A stretch of 64,000 nucleotides of DNA from an uncultured Thermoguttaceae bacterium (GTDB lineage: Bacteria; Planctomycetota; Planctomycetia; Pirellulales; Thermoguttaceae): NCBI GenBank assembly GCA_938084835.1, contig CALKER010000007.1, positions 1 through 64,000 of the forward strand, read 5' to 3'. Below the pieces are notes generated by a model. It saw nothing but the letters and a program-made list of their open reading frames with translations. It did no database searches and had not been told where the DNA came from. Positions 1 through 8,319 of this stretch are shown here, in pieces (the first letter of the stretch is position 1; each line of letters opens with the position of its first letter). Position numbers and translations under genes: made by a program.

Positions 1-1
1 C

Positions 2-847
2 GGCTGTGTGATTCCGCCGGAAGCAGACCCCGAGCCGCCGCTTGCCGACCCGGAGCCGGAGGCCGAACCGCTGCCGCCGTATCCCCCACCGGACCCGGGA
101 CCGCTGGCGCTTCCGCTGCCGGAAGAGAGGGTCATGAAGCCGCCCTCCCTGTGCGTGCCGGCTCGCAGATCAGTTGCTGCGGGCTCACGGGGAAGCGGCA
201 TCACGAGGGCGGCCGCTGGGCCCTCGGAGAATCCCGCCTCGGCTGCACCCAAGCCCGTCCCGCGGCCAAGCCCGTCCCGCGGCTCCGCGATGGTTTTGCG
301 TGCCGTTCCGCTCGGCCGCTGGCTGAGCGAGGACCCGATTGGTTTCGCTGGCGGGGATGGGAATTTGTATCGGTATGCGGGCAATGGGCCGAGCGGAAAA
401 TTCGATCCCCTTGGCCTGCGAGAGCCGGAGGATCCGTTTGACGCCGTGATGTTGGGTATAATAACCCCACAAGAAGCTCAGTACTTTTATAATCGCTCCC
501 GAGAGGAGTTAAGGGAGTACATTAAGTGGCGTTTACGCGAGGGCCGAGCCGCGATACAGGTCACCGATCCTCCAGTGCCCACCAAATTCCCGATTGGTCG
601 AAAACCTTTGGGCTGGGTGCTTGCACACCTTTGGCCGCTACCGGGCGAGCGATGCGCTCGATGTGGTCCCGAGCAATTGCGCGAGCTTGGAGAGGCGATC
701 GAGCGGGTGGCCAAGGATACATGGATCTTCGATATTTGGCCAAACGGATGTGAGCGTTGGGCAATGGCCTTTGAGAGAAGCTGGGCCGATGCAAAGGTGT
801 GTAGTCCCTGCCTCGCTGAACACAATATCGGTTTTCGGACCGCATGA
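2..847 (+). CDS. RHS-family protein, C-terminal part with variable tail (5' end outside window)
   Basis: The reading frame is open at the left edge, so this is a 3' fragment of a larger gene. The RHS core end is visible as LSEDPIGFAGGDGNLYRY followed by the FDPLGL junction. About 140 residues follow, with scattered cysteines (CARC, CSPC) and no family I recognise. In RHS and other polymorphic toxins the segment after the DPxGL junction is the swappable effector domain, so a toxin role is inferred for the tail. The residues before the core end are a Pro/Glu-rich, then Arg/Ser/Ala-rich stretch that does not look like YD repeats, and they include a perfect 17-bp tandem repeat. The upstream part may therefore be rearranged. 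A six-helix membrane protein follows 141 bases downstream and would be the position of an immunity gene. Confidence 0.6.
   Translation, partial: GCVIPPEADPEPPLADPEPEAEPLPPYPPPDPGPLALPLPEERVMKPPSLCVPARRSVAAGSRGSGITRAAAGPSENPASAAPKPVPRPSPSRGSAMVLRAVPLGRWLSEDPIGFAGGDGNLYRYAGNGPSGKFDPLGLREPEDPFDAVMLGIITPQEAQYFYNRSREELREYIKWRLREGRAAIQVTDPPVPTKFPIGRKPLGWVLAHLWPLPGERCARCGPEQLRELGEAIERVAKDTWIFDIWPNGCERWAMAFERSWADAKVCSPCLAEHNIGFRTA
249..282. repeat. Perfect 17-bp tandem duplication in the RHS fragment
   Basis: Two adjacent identical copies of CCAAGCCCGTCCCGCGG lie at 249-265 and 266-282. Seventeen is not a multiple of three, so gain or loss of one copy shifts the frame between the proline-rich upstream stretch and the RHS core end. 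Confidence 0.85.
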
Positions 848-988
848 GCAATTGGAGGTGATCACGCATATTATTATTTTCTCTTATGTGACCGGGTAAC
901 TACGGTGAGAGTGGATCACTGGATTTATCAGTTCTTTGCCTACGGTGGAACAACTTGCTTCGAGATTGTGCGATAGGAATAACAAATA

Positions 989-1639
989 ATGGAGCATACT
1001 TCATTATTTCGGGCCAGGATAAACGTAGCTCTATGCGCAGTCCTGCTTTGCTACGGCTTTCTAGGCAACTATGCAATTTATTTGCAGCTGGGATGGCCAG
1101 GGATCATAATTATTGGCATTGTGGCTGCCGCTGTGGGCGCAGCGACGTGCGTTTATGGCGGTAAGTGGCGTTTTCAGTCGCAGTTCTGGATACATGTATT
1201 GATCGGAATTGTGGCGTTCTTCTCCAGTGGCCTTATAATTTGGGCACTCGACCTTGGTCAAGCTATGCCCCGGCCAAAAGGACCGGTCTTTCCTTTCGCA
1301 TTAATGGGCAGCATAATGGTTTTGCTAGCCGTATGGGGTATGCGCGTACACTATGCGTTGTCCATGACTTACTTTGAGAATCACGTTCTGGGCAGTATTT
1401 TCGGCCGTAACGTCCTCCTCGTCACCGGTATTCCCTTGCTGGGAACTCTCGTGTTAGGCCTTATTGTAGCTGTCACCGATGAGAGCGCGATTTTTTTCGG
1501 CGACAAGATAGCAGACGTTGTCTACGTGGTTTTCTTAGGGAGCGTGGTAGGCGTGGTGCTATCTGTTCCATGGATTGCTTTATATGTCACTACACGCATT
1601 GGGCTGGGGCGTCACGAATCACGCCTGAACTACCGGTAA
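989..1639 (+). CDS. Six-helix membrane protein next to RHS tail, possible immunity protein
   Basis: A 216-residue protein with six hydrophobic stretches at about residues 11-31, 37-57, 67-88, 102-121, 142-165 and 176-205, and no catalytic motif. I do not recognise the family. A weak AGGA lies about 10 bases before the ATG. The position directly behind an RHS C-terminal tail is where immunity genes sit in RHS systems, which is the only reason for proposing that role. The gene and its upstream spacer look more AT-rich than the surrounding genes, which would fit recent acquisition. It could equally be an unrelated membrane protein. Confidence 0.55.
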   Translation: MEHTSLFRARINVALCAVLLCYGFLGNYAIYLQLGWPGIIIIGIVAAAVGAATCVYGGKWRFQSQFWIHVLIGIVAFFSSGLIIWALDLGQAMPRPKGPVFPFALMGSIMVLLAVWGMRVHYALSMTYFENHVLGSIFGRNVLLVTGIPLLGTLVLGLIVAVTDESAIFFGDKIADVVYVVFLGSVVGVVLSVPWIALYVTTRIGLGRHESRLNYR

Positions 1640-1809
1640 ACACCGGTATGTACAATGGCCCAGAAGTATCATAGCCCCATTCTTTCGGAACTCCTGCACA
1701 TTTGGCCGTCCATTAGTACCATACCCTCGTGCTTGGGAGCAAGGGGTATAGATAGAATTACGGAATAACCCTCAGGGCGGATGGCGAGGACGGCAAAAGC
1801 AAATCGTAA

Positions 1810-1962
1810 AACCAACCGCACGTTGACACCGGCAGGGAGGATTTCGTACAGTGGACTTTGACGAACAACCTGAACACGGTGCGGGACATTGCGAAGTACG
1901 ACTCGCAAACGGGGGCCGCCACCGTGGTCAACCACCTAGTCTATGACGCCTTTGGCAGGTAA
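1810..1962 (+). pseudogene. RHS core fragment 1
   Basis: An open stretch of 50 codons with no start reads WTLTNNLNTVRDIAKYDS, then TVVNHLVYDAFGR and a TAA. This matches the planctomycete RHS core segment that normally continues as VTSETNP and on to the hyper-conserved end. Both ends are missing, so it is a gene fragment. The same segment occurs again at 3001-3336. Confidence 0.75.
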
Positions 1963-2081
1963 AGGATAATCAGTGATGTCCCCTTTCTCATCTCCCTTCT
2001 GGAGTTACGCGACATTGAGAAGCTTCGCCAGGAATGTGCAGAACAGGCAGAAAGGTCGTGCGAGAAATAACGGAGGAAGCC

Positions 2082-2909
2082 GTGGAGTCACGCGCCAGTG
2101 GCAACGAGCTCACAGGTCCCAATAGTGTGTTACTGGACCAGGAACGGGCCGGACGAGCACTCCGTTTATTCCTAGTGGCTATCGTGGTGCTCCTCGCAGT
2201 CATGGCAGCTACGGCATGGCATTATCGCTATCACTTGTGGTGGCTGTACGGATCAAGTCGCCTTGGACTGGGGGAGGTTCAGGCTATTCCAGACCACCCA
2301 ATGCCGAATATTCCAACCCCTCAGGGATGGGTGCGATGTCGTGTCGGCTGCGTCGAGTTCAGCTTGCCACCTGAGTTGGCGAAGAACCGGGCTGCCCCAA
2401 AGAACGGAGCACCGATCGTCACGTTTCAGGAGGGCTCGCGTTCCGTCATTGTTGACTTGCCCAGGGACGAAGGCGAGCTCTCCGATCTTCTCGAAATCGC
2501 AGCTGGATTATGCCCTCAGTCGCAGCGCTTCACGATACCACGGTTACGTCGCGCGTGCTATCAGGCGAGTTCGGGCGACTTTCGTTGGTCAATGACGCCA
2601 AATGAAGTCCGTTGGCACGCCTTTTGTATCGCTATGAGGAAGCTGATGGAATTGATCCCAGACGGATACACCGAGAGTTTTTTTCGGGAGGGCGTGGAGG
2701 GAATCGTCCACTTTGGCGGCGAACGTGCGGTGTTCGAGTGGGAGACCAGCGACAGGAGGTGTGGGGGCTACATGCACTTCATCGACCGCACCGGAAAGGT
2801 GGACCCGTTTTGGGTACGGGCGGTTTGCGGGAGCTTGAAGGTCTTGAATGAGGTGGAAGCGGATAACCGCAAGGCATTGTCAGACACAACTGCGAGTCTC
2901 GATCGGTAA
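2082..2909 (+). CDS. Membrane-anchored protein within RHS debris
   Basis: From the GTG at 2082 the protein has 275 residues. This start is chosen because GGAGG ends 5 bases before it; an in-frame ATG at 2034 has no such site. One transmembrane helix lies at about residues 29-47 (FLVAIVVLLAVMAATAW), leaving a short cytoplasmic N-terminus and a soluble exported domain of about 220 residues. That domain carries several cysteines. I do not recognise it. It lies between two RHS core fragments, so it is probably an accessory or immunity-type cargo gene of an RHS module. It begins 120 bases after fragment 1 and is followed within 100 bases by fragment 2. Confidence 0.6.
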   Translation: MESRASGNELTGPNSVLLDQERAGRALRLFLVAIVVLLAVMAATAWHYRYHLWWLYGSSRLGLGEVQAIPDHPMPNIPTPQGWVRCRVGCVEFSLPPELAKNRAAPKNGAPIVTFQEGSRSVIVDLPRDEGELSDLLEIAAGLCPQSQRFTIPRLRRACYQASSGDFRWSMTPNEVRWHAFCIAMRKLMELIPDGYTESFFREGVEGIVHFGGERAVFEWETSDRRCGGYMHFIDRTGKVDPFWVRAVCGSLKVLNEVEADNRKALSDTTASLDR

Positions 2910-3000
2910 TGATGCTGATGCCTTTCGTGGCGGGAGCGATTGCCGACCAGGTCGTTACGAAAACCTTTACAAGTGACAGATCCAGACGCGCCCCGGCTAG

Positions 3001-3336
3001 CCAGCCCAGCGCTACCTCTGGGGTCCGGCGGTCGATCAAATATTGGCTGAAGAAGCAGTCAACGGCGGCACATCCTCCTTGGATCGCTCTAGGCAGAAAA
3101 AACTTGACATTGCCATACTGGATTTGGTCGAATGGACCCTGACGGACCACCTGAACACCGTGCGGGACATTGCCAAGTACGACCCAAAGACGGCGGCCAC
3201 CACCGTGGTCAACCACTTTTCTTCTGACACGTCCGTTCATCTCCTCTATGGCGCCAGAAATCACCTGATCTATGACGCGTTCGGCAGGGTGACGTCGGAG
3301 ACCAACCCGGCGGAATCGCCGAAGCGGCGAGACTAG
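3001..3336 (+). pseudogene. RHS core fragment 2
   Basis: After a TAG at 2998-3000 the frame reads PAQRYLWGPAVDQILAEE, then WTLTDHLNTVRDIAKYDP, TVVNHF, a 13-residue insertion, LIYDAFGRVTSETNPAE and a stop. This is the RHS core segment that precedes the conserved repeat end. It lacks the start and the rest of the core, so it is a remnant. It repeats the content of fragment 1 with changes, consistent with stepwise displacement of RHS C-terminal modules. Confidence 0.75.
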
Positions 3337-3580
3337 GGGCTGCCTGTCCGACTGTCTCACTCGCGAAATTCTAGAGGCCGTTGGCGTGGGCGTGCGGCGG
3401 AAACCTCGAATCGCCACCGCGGTGCGATTGGGAGTCGCAGCTTCGGGCCGTGTGCCCTACCCTGCATCGGTGCAGCTTAATGCAAGTTGTCGAGCACCGA
3501 GGGAAGCACCCCATCGGCTCCAGTGCGTCACAACTCCTTACGGCAGCTACGCGTTGGGCGAACTCGTCTTGCGACTTCGG

Positions 3581-3616
3581 AACCGAGGGTTGGGGGTTCG
3601 ATTCCCTCCGGGCGCG
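3581..3616 (+). other. tRNA-like 3' end (possible attachment-site remnant)
   Basis: Positions 3592-3608 form a good T arm: GGGGG, the loop TTCGATT, then CCCTC. The next seven bases CGGGCGC plus G equal the 3' acceptor strand and discriminator of bacterial tRNA-Arg. The matching 5' acceptor strand and a paired anticodon stem are not found upstream, and CTT replaces CCA. It is therefore not an intact tRNA. A tRNA 3' end without its 5' half is what integration at a tRNA gene can leave, but chance or decay is also possible. Confidence 0.35.
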
Positions 3617-4486
3617 CTTGAGAGTTGCTTCCCTTATCTCGGCAGAGGTAAGTCGTCACCTCTACCGCTCCTTACGGCTTTTGGTCTCGCCTTTGCTTTT
3701 CTAGGCACTTGCGTGGGTCACCCGGAGGGGATTTTTTGCCGTTTTTAGCCGGCTTCTGCTTGCAAATAATTAGCAGTCGGGGGTAACTTCTGAAACGATT
3801 AAGGGGCCCTGCCGGAAAGAACGGCAGAGTGCTTGGCCACAGTCCCGAGGTCGTACCCGGCAGATGGTGCGGCCGGTATTCCCGGAAGCCCACGGCCTTG
3901 AGGGCAACCGCACAATTGAGCGGCCCGGCGATCTAAAATCGCAGCGATCTGAAATCACTTTTCCGCAATCCGCTGGCCATGGCGACATAGCAAGCAGTCG
4001 AACACCGGCGGCCGCAAGGAAAGCCGCTCTTGCGTCATTCGGACTAGGGCAGCCAATACAGAAGCTATCCAACCCACCTTTCAGGACTTGAGGCATCACC
4101 TGCTCGATGACCCGCAGCGGCTCCTACTACGAGGACGCTGGGATGACATGTCTTTTCTCGACCTTGAGGCACGAGTAAACGCACCATTGGCGGTGCGCTC
4201 ATCCGCAGGAGCGATCTACCGTCTTCCAATCCATCGCGGCGTTTACAACTTCCGCTGCATCCACAAGGCATTCCGCGACCTTTCCCACAAAAGGAACCCC
4301 AAGCCGAATATTCCCTGGCCGCAGTGGCAAAAATACGTTTTGCGGAATCCCCCAGCCTAAGGCCTTCGGTATTTTGTTGCCAAGGACCGCGTTATAATTC
4401 TGCCAAAGAGCCACCATTTGTAGGCGAGGACTTGGCGTGTTGTTTGGCTTATGTCAACAAAAACCCCTCGGATGCCGGAGGATCTG
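3617..4486. other. Spacer without recognisable gene
   Basis: Short open frames occur here (for example at 3864-4091 and 4088-4360) but none has a convincing ribosome site, domain or coding-like composition. A TATAAT hexamer at 4393-4398, 89 bases before the sulfatase start, could be a -10 element, but no good -35 accompanies it. Confidence 0.4.
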
Positions 4487-5857
4487 ATGCATCGACGCAC
4501 TATAGTATGGATCCTGTTGTTCTTGGCCGTGAAGCCCGTTGACGGTATAGGCCAGTCCCTGTCCCGCCCCAACATTCTCGTTTGCATGGCGGATGATTGG
4601 GGGTGGCCGAGTTCGCCCCTGTACGGGGACCAGGCGGCAGTCACGCCGAATTTTGATCGTCTTGCGCGGGATGGAGTATTATTTCATCGGGCGTACTGCA
4701 GTGCGCCGTCATGCACTCCGTCGCGGGCATCGTTTCTCGCCGGGCAGGATTTCTTCCGGTTGAGAGAGACCTCGTGCTTGTGGGGTGAGTTTCCGAAGGA
4801 TCTGCCGATCTACACGGACCTGCTGGCAGAACATGGCTACGCGCTGGGGCTGGTCTCCAAGGGATGGGGGCCGGGTAGTTTCGCCGCCAGTGGTCGAAAA
4901 CACAATCCCGCAGGGCCCCTAGTCGAAGATTTCGGAGAATTTGTCCGCTCTTTGCCAAAGGATCAGCCGTTCTGTTTCTGGTTGGGCAGCCATGATCCTC
5001 ACCGCCCCTATCGCAGGGACTCCGGTGTGGAAGCCGGCTTTGATCCTGATCGTGTAATCATACCGAAGTTCCTTCCTGACGAGCCCGTAGTGCGGCGCGA
5101 TATGTGCGATTATTTGTTTGAGGTGGCACGATTTGATGCCGAGGTGGGCAAGGCCATCAAAGTGCTGGAGGAAACGGGCAGATACGAGAATACGCTGATT
5201 GTGGTGACAAGTGATAATGGGATGCCGTTTCCGCGATGCAAGATGAATTTATACGATTGGGGTGTACGGGTGCCGCTGGTCATTACTTGGAAGGCGAGGA
5301 TACCCGGGGGCCGGATCAGCGACGACCTTGTGTCGCTCATTGACATCGCCCCCACAATCCTCGAGGCCGCCGGTGTGCCGGTGCCGCCAGAACTGACGGG
5401 ACGAAGTCTGCTCTCCATGTTGATGTCCGATCGTTCCGGAGTGATGGACGAGACTCGAGATTTCGTCGTGACCGGCCGCGAGTGGCACGGAGGAAGCTAT
5501 CCTATGCGTTCGCTCCGGGATCGCCGATTTGCGTATATCCGTAACTACAAACCGGATGTGGAACCACGAGCCTGCGACGATGGTCCAACAAAGCAACGGA
5601 TTCTCGAACGGACAGCGAAGGAGAATTGCTCGTACTACGAGAATGTGTGTTTTGGGCGTCGTCCGCCAGAAGAATTGTACGATCTTGTCAACGATCCTTA
5701 CGAGATGAAGAACTTGGCCGAGGATCCGGCCTACGCGGGGATCCTAAAAAGTATGCGGGAGCAATTGGATGCGTATCTTCGGGCCAGGCAAGATCCGCGT
5801 GCCTTGGGCGACACGGCCTTTTTTGATTCATTCGTGCCAATGAAGAGGAAACGATGA
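4487..5857 (+). CDS. Secreted sulfatase, heparan N-sulfatase-like
   Basis: The ATG at 4487 is chosen over one at 4451 because GGAGG lies 5 bases before it and a signal peptide then starts directly (MHRRTIVWILLFLAV). The mature 430-odd residues carry NILVCMADDWG with the metal-binding aspartates and CTPSR with Cys76, the residue converted to formylglycine. SHDPHRPY and SDNGMPFPRCKMNLYDWG are also present. These last two motifs resemble N-sulfoglucosamine sulfohydrolases (human SGSH, family S1_8), so removal of N- or O-sulfate from a heparan-like glycan is likely; exact substrate unknown. It acts outside the cytoplasm. It opens a three-gene operon: its stop overlaps the next start by four bases (ATGA). 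Confidence 0.88.
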   Translation: MHRRTIVWILLFLAVKPVDGIGQSLSRPNILVCMADDWGWPSSPLYGDQAAVTPNFDRLARDGVLFHRAYCSAPSCTPSRASFLAGQDFFRLRETSCLWGEFPKDLPIYTDLLAEHGYALGLVSKGWGPGSFAASGRKHNPAGPLVEDFGEFVRSLPKDQPFCFWLGSHDPHRPYRRDSGVEAGFDPDRVIIPKFLPDEPVVRRDMCDYLFEVARFDAEVGKAIKVLEETGRYENTLIVVTSDNGMPFPRCKMNLYDWGVRVPLVITWKARIPGGRISDDLVSLIDIAPTILEAAGVPVPPELTGRSLLSMLMSDRSGVMDETRDFVVTGREWHGGSYPMRSLRDRRFAYIRNYKPDVEPRACDDGPTKQRILERTAKENCSYYENVCFGRRPPEELYDLVNDPYEMKNLAEDPAYAGILKSMREQLDAYLRARQDPRALGDTAFFDSFVPMKRKR

Positions 5858-8319
5858 CACGATCACTAGCGTGCACTGTGTTTCTGTTTCTAATCTTCGT
5901 AGGCACATCGTTGCAAGGTGCGGACAACGATCCGTACCGGCTATTTCCTTCTGGTGATCGCCGCAAGCGCGAAGCAATACTGGAAGGTTTGCTGGCACGC
6001 CTTCCGGCTGATGTGAAGGACGACGCGTTTACTCGATATTTGCGGCGAACTGGGGAGCTACCGCCCGACTTCGACCTGCTGCCGTCGGAGTTTTTTCTGC
6101 CCGATCCGCTGACGCGCACTATTGGCGGCGTAAAAACTCGCGTCACTCGCGAGCAATGGGCCGAGCGGCGTGCCGAGTTAGCGAAGCTGACCGAACTATG
6201 GCTGCTAGGTGCCGCCCCGCCTCCGCCCGGAAATGTTGTGGGAGAAGTGCTGGAGAAAACCATTCGCGACGGGCGCCAAGTGTGGAAAGTGCGGCTTTCC
6301 TTCGGCCCTAACCATGCGGCAACACTCGGCGTCACCCTGTTTCTTCCTAAAAGCGATCGCCCCTCACCGGTGTTTCTCTGCGATAGCGAGCGGTATCTCC
6401 CCTGGGTAGAAAAGGCGATGAAACATGGTTTTGGCTTTGTGGTCCACAATGCGCGCGATGGAGAGCATGACGAATCGCTTGGCTACACTGATCTGTTTGG
6501 CGACTACGATTGGTCGGCGTTCCGCCGCCGCGGATGGAGCGCCAGCCGGGTGCTCGACTGGCTTGAAACGCTACCGTTCATCGACCCGGACATGGTGTTT
6601 ATTGGTGGTCACTCCCGGTCGGCTAAAGCAGCGCTGACCGCGGCAGCATTCGACCAGCGATTTGCGGGGGTGATTGCCTCAAGCCCCGGCAGCGGCGGTT
6701 CCTTGCCGTACCGCTACTGCGATCAAAGTTACTTTGGGGAATCCGCGGAGCTGCTCACCCGCAAATTCTCCGACTGGGTCCATCCGCGAGTGCGGATGTT
6801 TGCCGGCAATGAGGATAAATTGCCCGCCGACAATCATTTCCTTTATGCCTTGATCGCGCCGCGTCCGGTGCTCATGAGCACAGCCACGGAGGACGCCGTG
6901 GAATCATCCTGGGCGGTAGAACAGGTCTACTTCAGTGTGCAACCAGTGTATGCGCTACTAGGGGCGCCATCGAACCTGGTACTCCGTTACCGCCGAGGCG
7001 GGCATAGGATCAACGACAACGCAACGCTGGTCGCATATAGCGATTTTCTGCTGGCCGCGGCCGCGGCCATCGCGGAGGCCAAGGCAAATCGTGCTCAGGC
7101 AAAAAACCACCAAGAGGAAAACACTTCCTCCGAAAAGGACGCTTGTGCTTTCGTGGATAAGGCAAGAGAAACTGTTGTGCCGATTCTTCCGGAGCTCTTT
7201 CCCTTCCGCCCAATTCATCCCTGGGACTACAACCGGTGGGCGGCACAGAACCCGATCGATGTCCAAGCTTATCCGGAGATCCCGCAGGGTTCTTTACTCG
7301 ACCCGTTGCCGTCCCGAATCACCCCAAACGATTGGCCAGCCGAACGGGAGCGAATTCGGGAAAACCTCCAATGGCTGATCGGCGAGCAACCGGCCTACAT
7401 TAAACTACCGGTGGCTTTTGGACCATCGGTCAATGTCGACAACGTGACGCGTAATCACTTTGAGAAGATTGTCGACTTAGTAGGCCGCGCCGAAGATGGG
7501 GAAGGTAAGACCTCCGATCCGCAAGTGACGGCGACACTCGTGCGTTTCGGCGGCGGAATCAACGGCTGCCTGTACGTACCGCGGAAGGACCGCGGGTTGC
7601 CCGTGGTGATTTGGCTTGGCCCCTTCCAAACTTCCCAGGGCTACATGGCTCCGTTCTACCGTTGCGCCGTTCCGGCACCGGTGGCCCTCCTGAGGGCAGG
7701 TTTTCCGGTTTTCACTTACGATCCCCTTGGTACGTTCTTGCGGCAGGAGGAAAGGCGAACGTTCTTCGAGACCTATCCCAACGGTTCGCTAATGGCACAG
7801 ATGGTCTGTGACGCACGGCATGCGATCGATGCGGCCACAGAGGTGCTCCCGTCGCCTCGCCCCGTGTATTTGTACGGGTATGCGATGGGAGGAATGGTGG
7901 CGCTGTTTACGGCGTCGCTCGACGATCGCGTGGCGGCGGTGGCTTCGGTCGCGGGCTTTACCCCGTTGCGCACCGACACAGCCGACCGGCGCACAGGCGG
8001 CCTGGCCCGCTTGAGTCACCTTTACGGATGGTTGCCAAAGCTAGGGGCCTTTATCGGGAACGAGCGACGAATTCCCGTCGATTTTCCCGAAATTCTGGCG
8101 GCAATCGCCCCTCGTAAGACTTTGATCGTCGCTCCGATCTTCGACCGCTATGCCAACCACGATGAGGTTCAGGCAGCGGTCCAGGCCGCACGGCGCGTCT
8201 ATCAGTTGCTGGGCGAAGAGCGGGGAATAGAGCTCTATCGACCCGAGGATGAAAACCGGCTGACCGATTCAATGCAGCGCAAAGTAATCGAATGGTTTCT
8301 TTCATGGAGTGCCTCATGA
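5854..8319 (+). CDS. Exported two-domain CE15-like alpha/beta hydrolase
   Basis: The protein has 821 residues with a signal peptide at 1-22. Domain 1 (about 90-410) has GHSRSAK with nucleophile Ser254 and GGHRIN with likely catalytic His384. This pattern is typical of glucuronoyl or acetylxylan esterases (CE15-like), which cleave ester links to uronic acid or acetyl groups. Domain 2 (about 440-821) is a second alpha/beta hydrolase fold. At its nucleophile elbow it reads GYAMGG, so the expected serine is Ala677 and this half is probably not catalytic. A charged, low-complexity linker lies near residues 410-435. The gene overlaps both neighbouring sulfatases by four bases, which argues for joint action on one sulfated, esterified polysaccharide. 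Confidence 0.8.
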   Translation: MTRSLACTVFLFLIFVGTSLQGADNDPYRLFPSGDRRKREAILEGLLARLPADVKDDAFTRYLRRTGELPPDFDLLPSEFFLPDPLTRTIGGVKTRVTREQWAERRAELAKLTELWLLGAAPPPPGNVVGEVLEKTIRDGRQVWKVRLSFGPNHAATLGVTLFLPKSDRPSPVFLCDSERYLPWVEKAMKHGFGFVVHNARDGEHDESLGYTDLFGDYDWSAFRRRGWSASRVLDWLETLPFIDPDMVFIGGHSRSAKAALTAAAFDQRFAGVIASSPGSGGSLPYRYCDQSYFGESAELLTRKFSDWVHPRVRMFAGNEDKLPADNHFLYALIAPRPVLMSTATEDAVESSWAVEQVYFSVQPVYALLGAPSNLVLRYRRGGHRINDNATLVAYSDFLLAAAAAIAEAKANRAQAKNHQEENTSSEKDACAFVDKARETVVPILPELFPFRPIHPWDYNRWAAQNPIDVQAYPEIPQGSLLDPLPSRITPNDWPAERERIRENLQWLIGEQPAYIKLPVAFGPSVNVDNVTRNHFEKIVDLVGRAEDGEGKTSDPQVTATLVRFGGGINGCLYVPRKDRGLPVVIWLGPFQTSQGYMAPFYRCAVPAPVALLRAGFPVFTYDPLGTFLRQEERRTFFETYPNGSLMAQMVCDARHAIDAATEVLPSPRPVYLYGYAMGGMVALFTASLDDRVAAVASVAGFTPLRTDTADRRTGGLARLSHLYGWLPKLGAFIGNERRIPVDFPEILAAIAPRKTLIVAPIFDRYANHDEVQAAVQAARRVYQLLGEERGIELYRPEDENRLTDSMQRKVIEWFLSWSAS

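Noticed and set aside
2779-3417. Long minus-strand frame over the RHS fragment
   Set aside because: It is the mirror of the plus-strand RHS core sequence, whose protein motifs are recognisable.
3386-3748. Open frame of 120 codons containing GLGVRFPPGA
   Set aside because: This wording is the translation of the tRNA-like T arm and acceptor region, not of a real protein.
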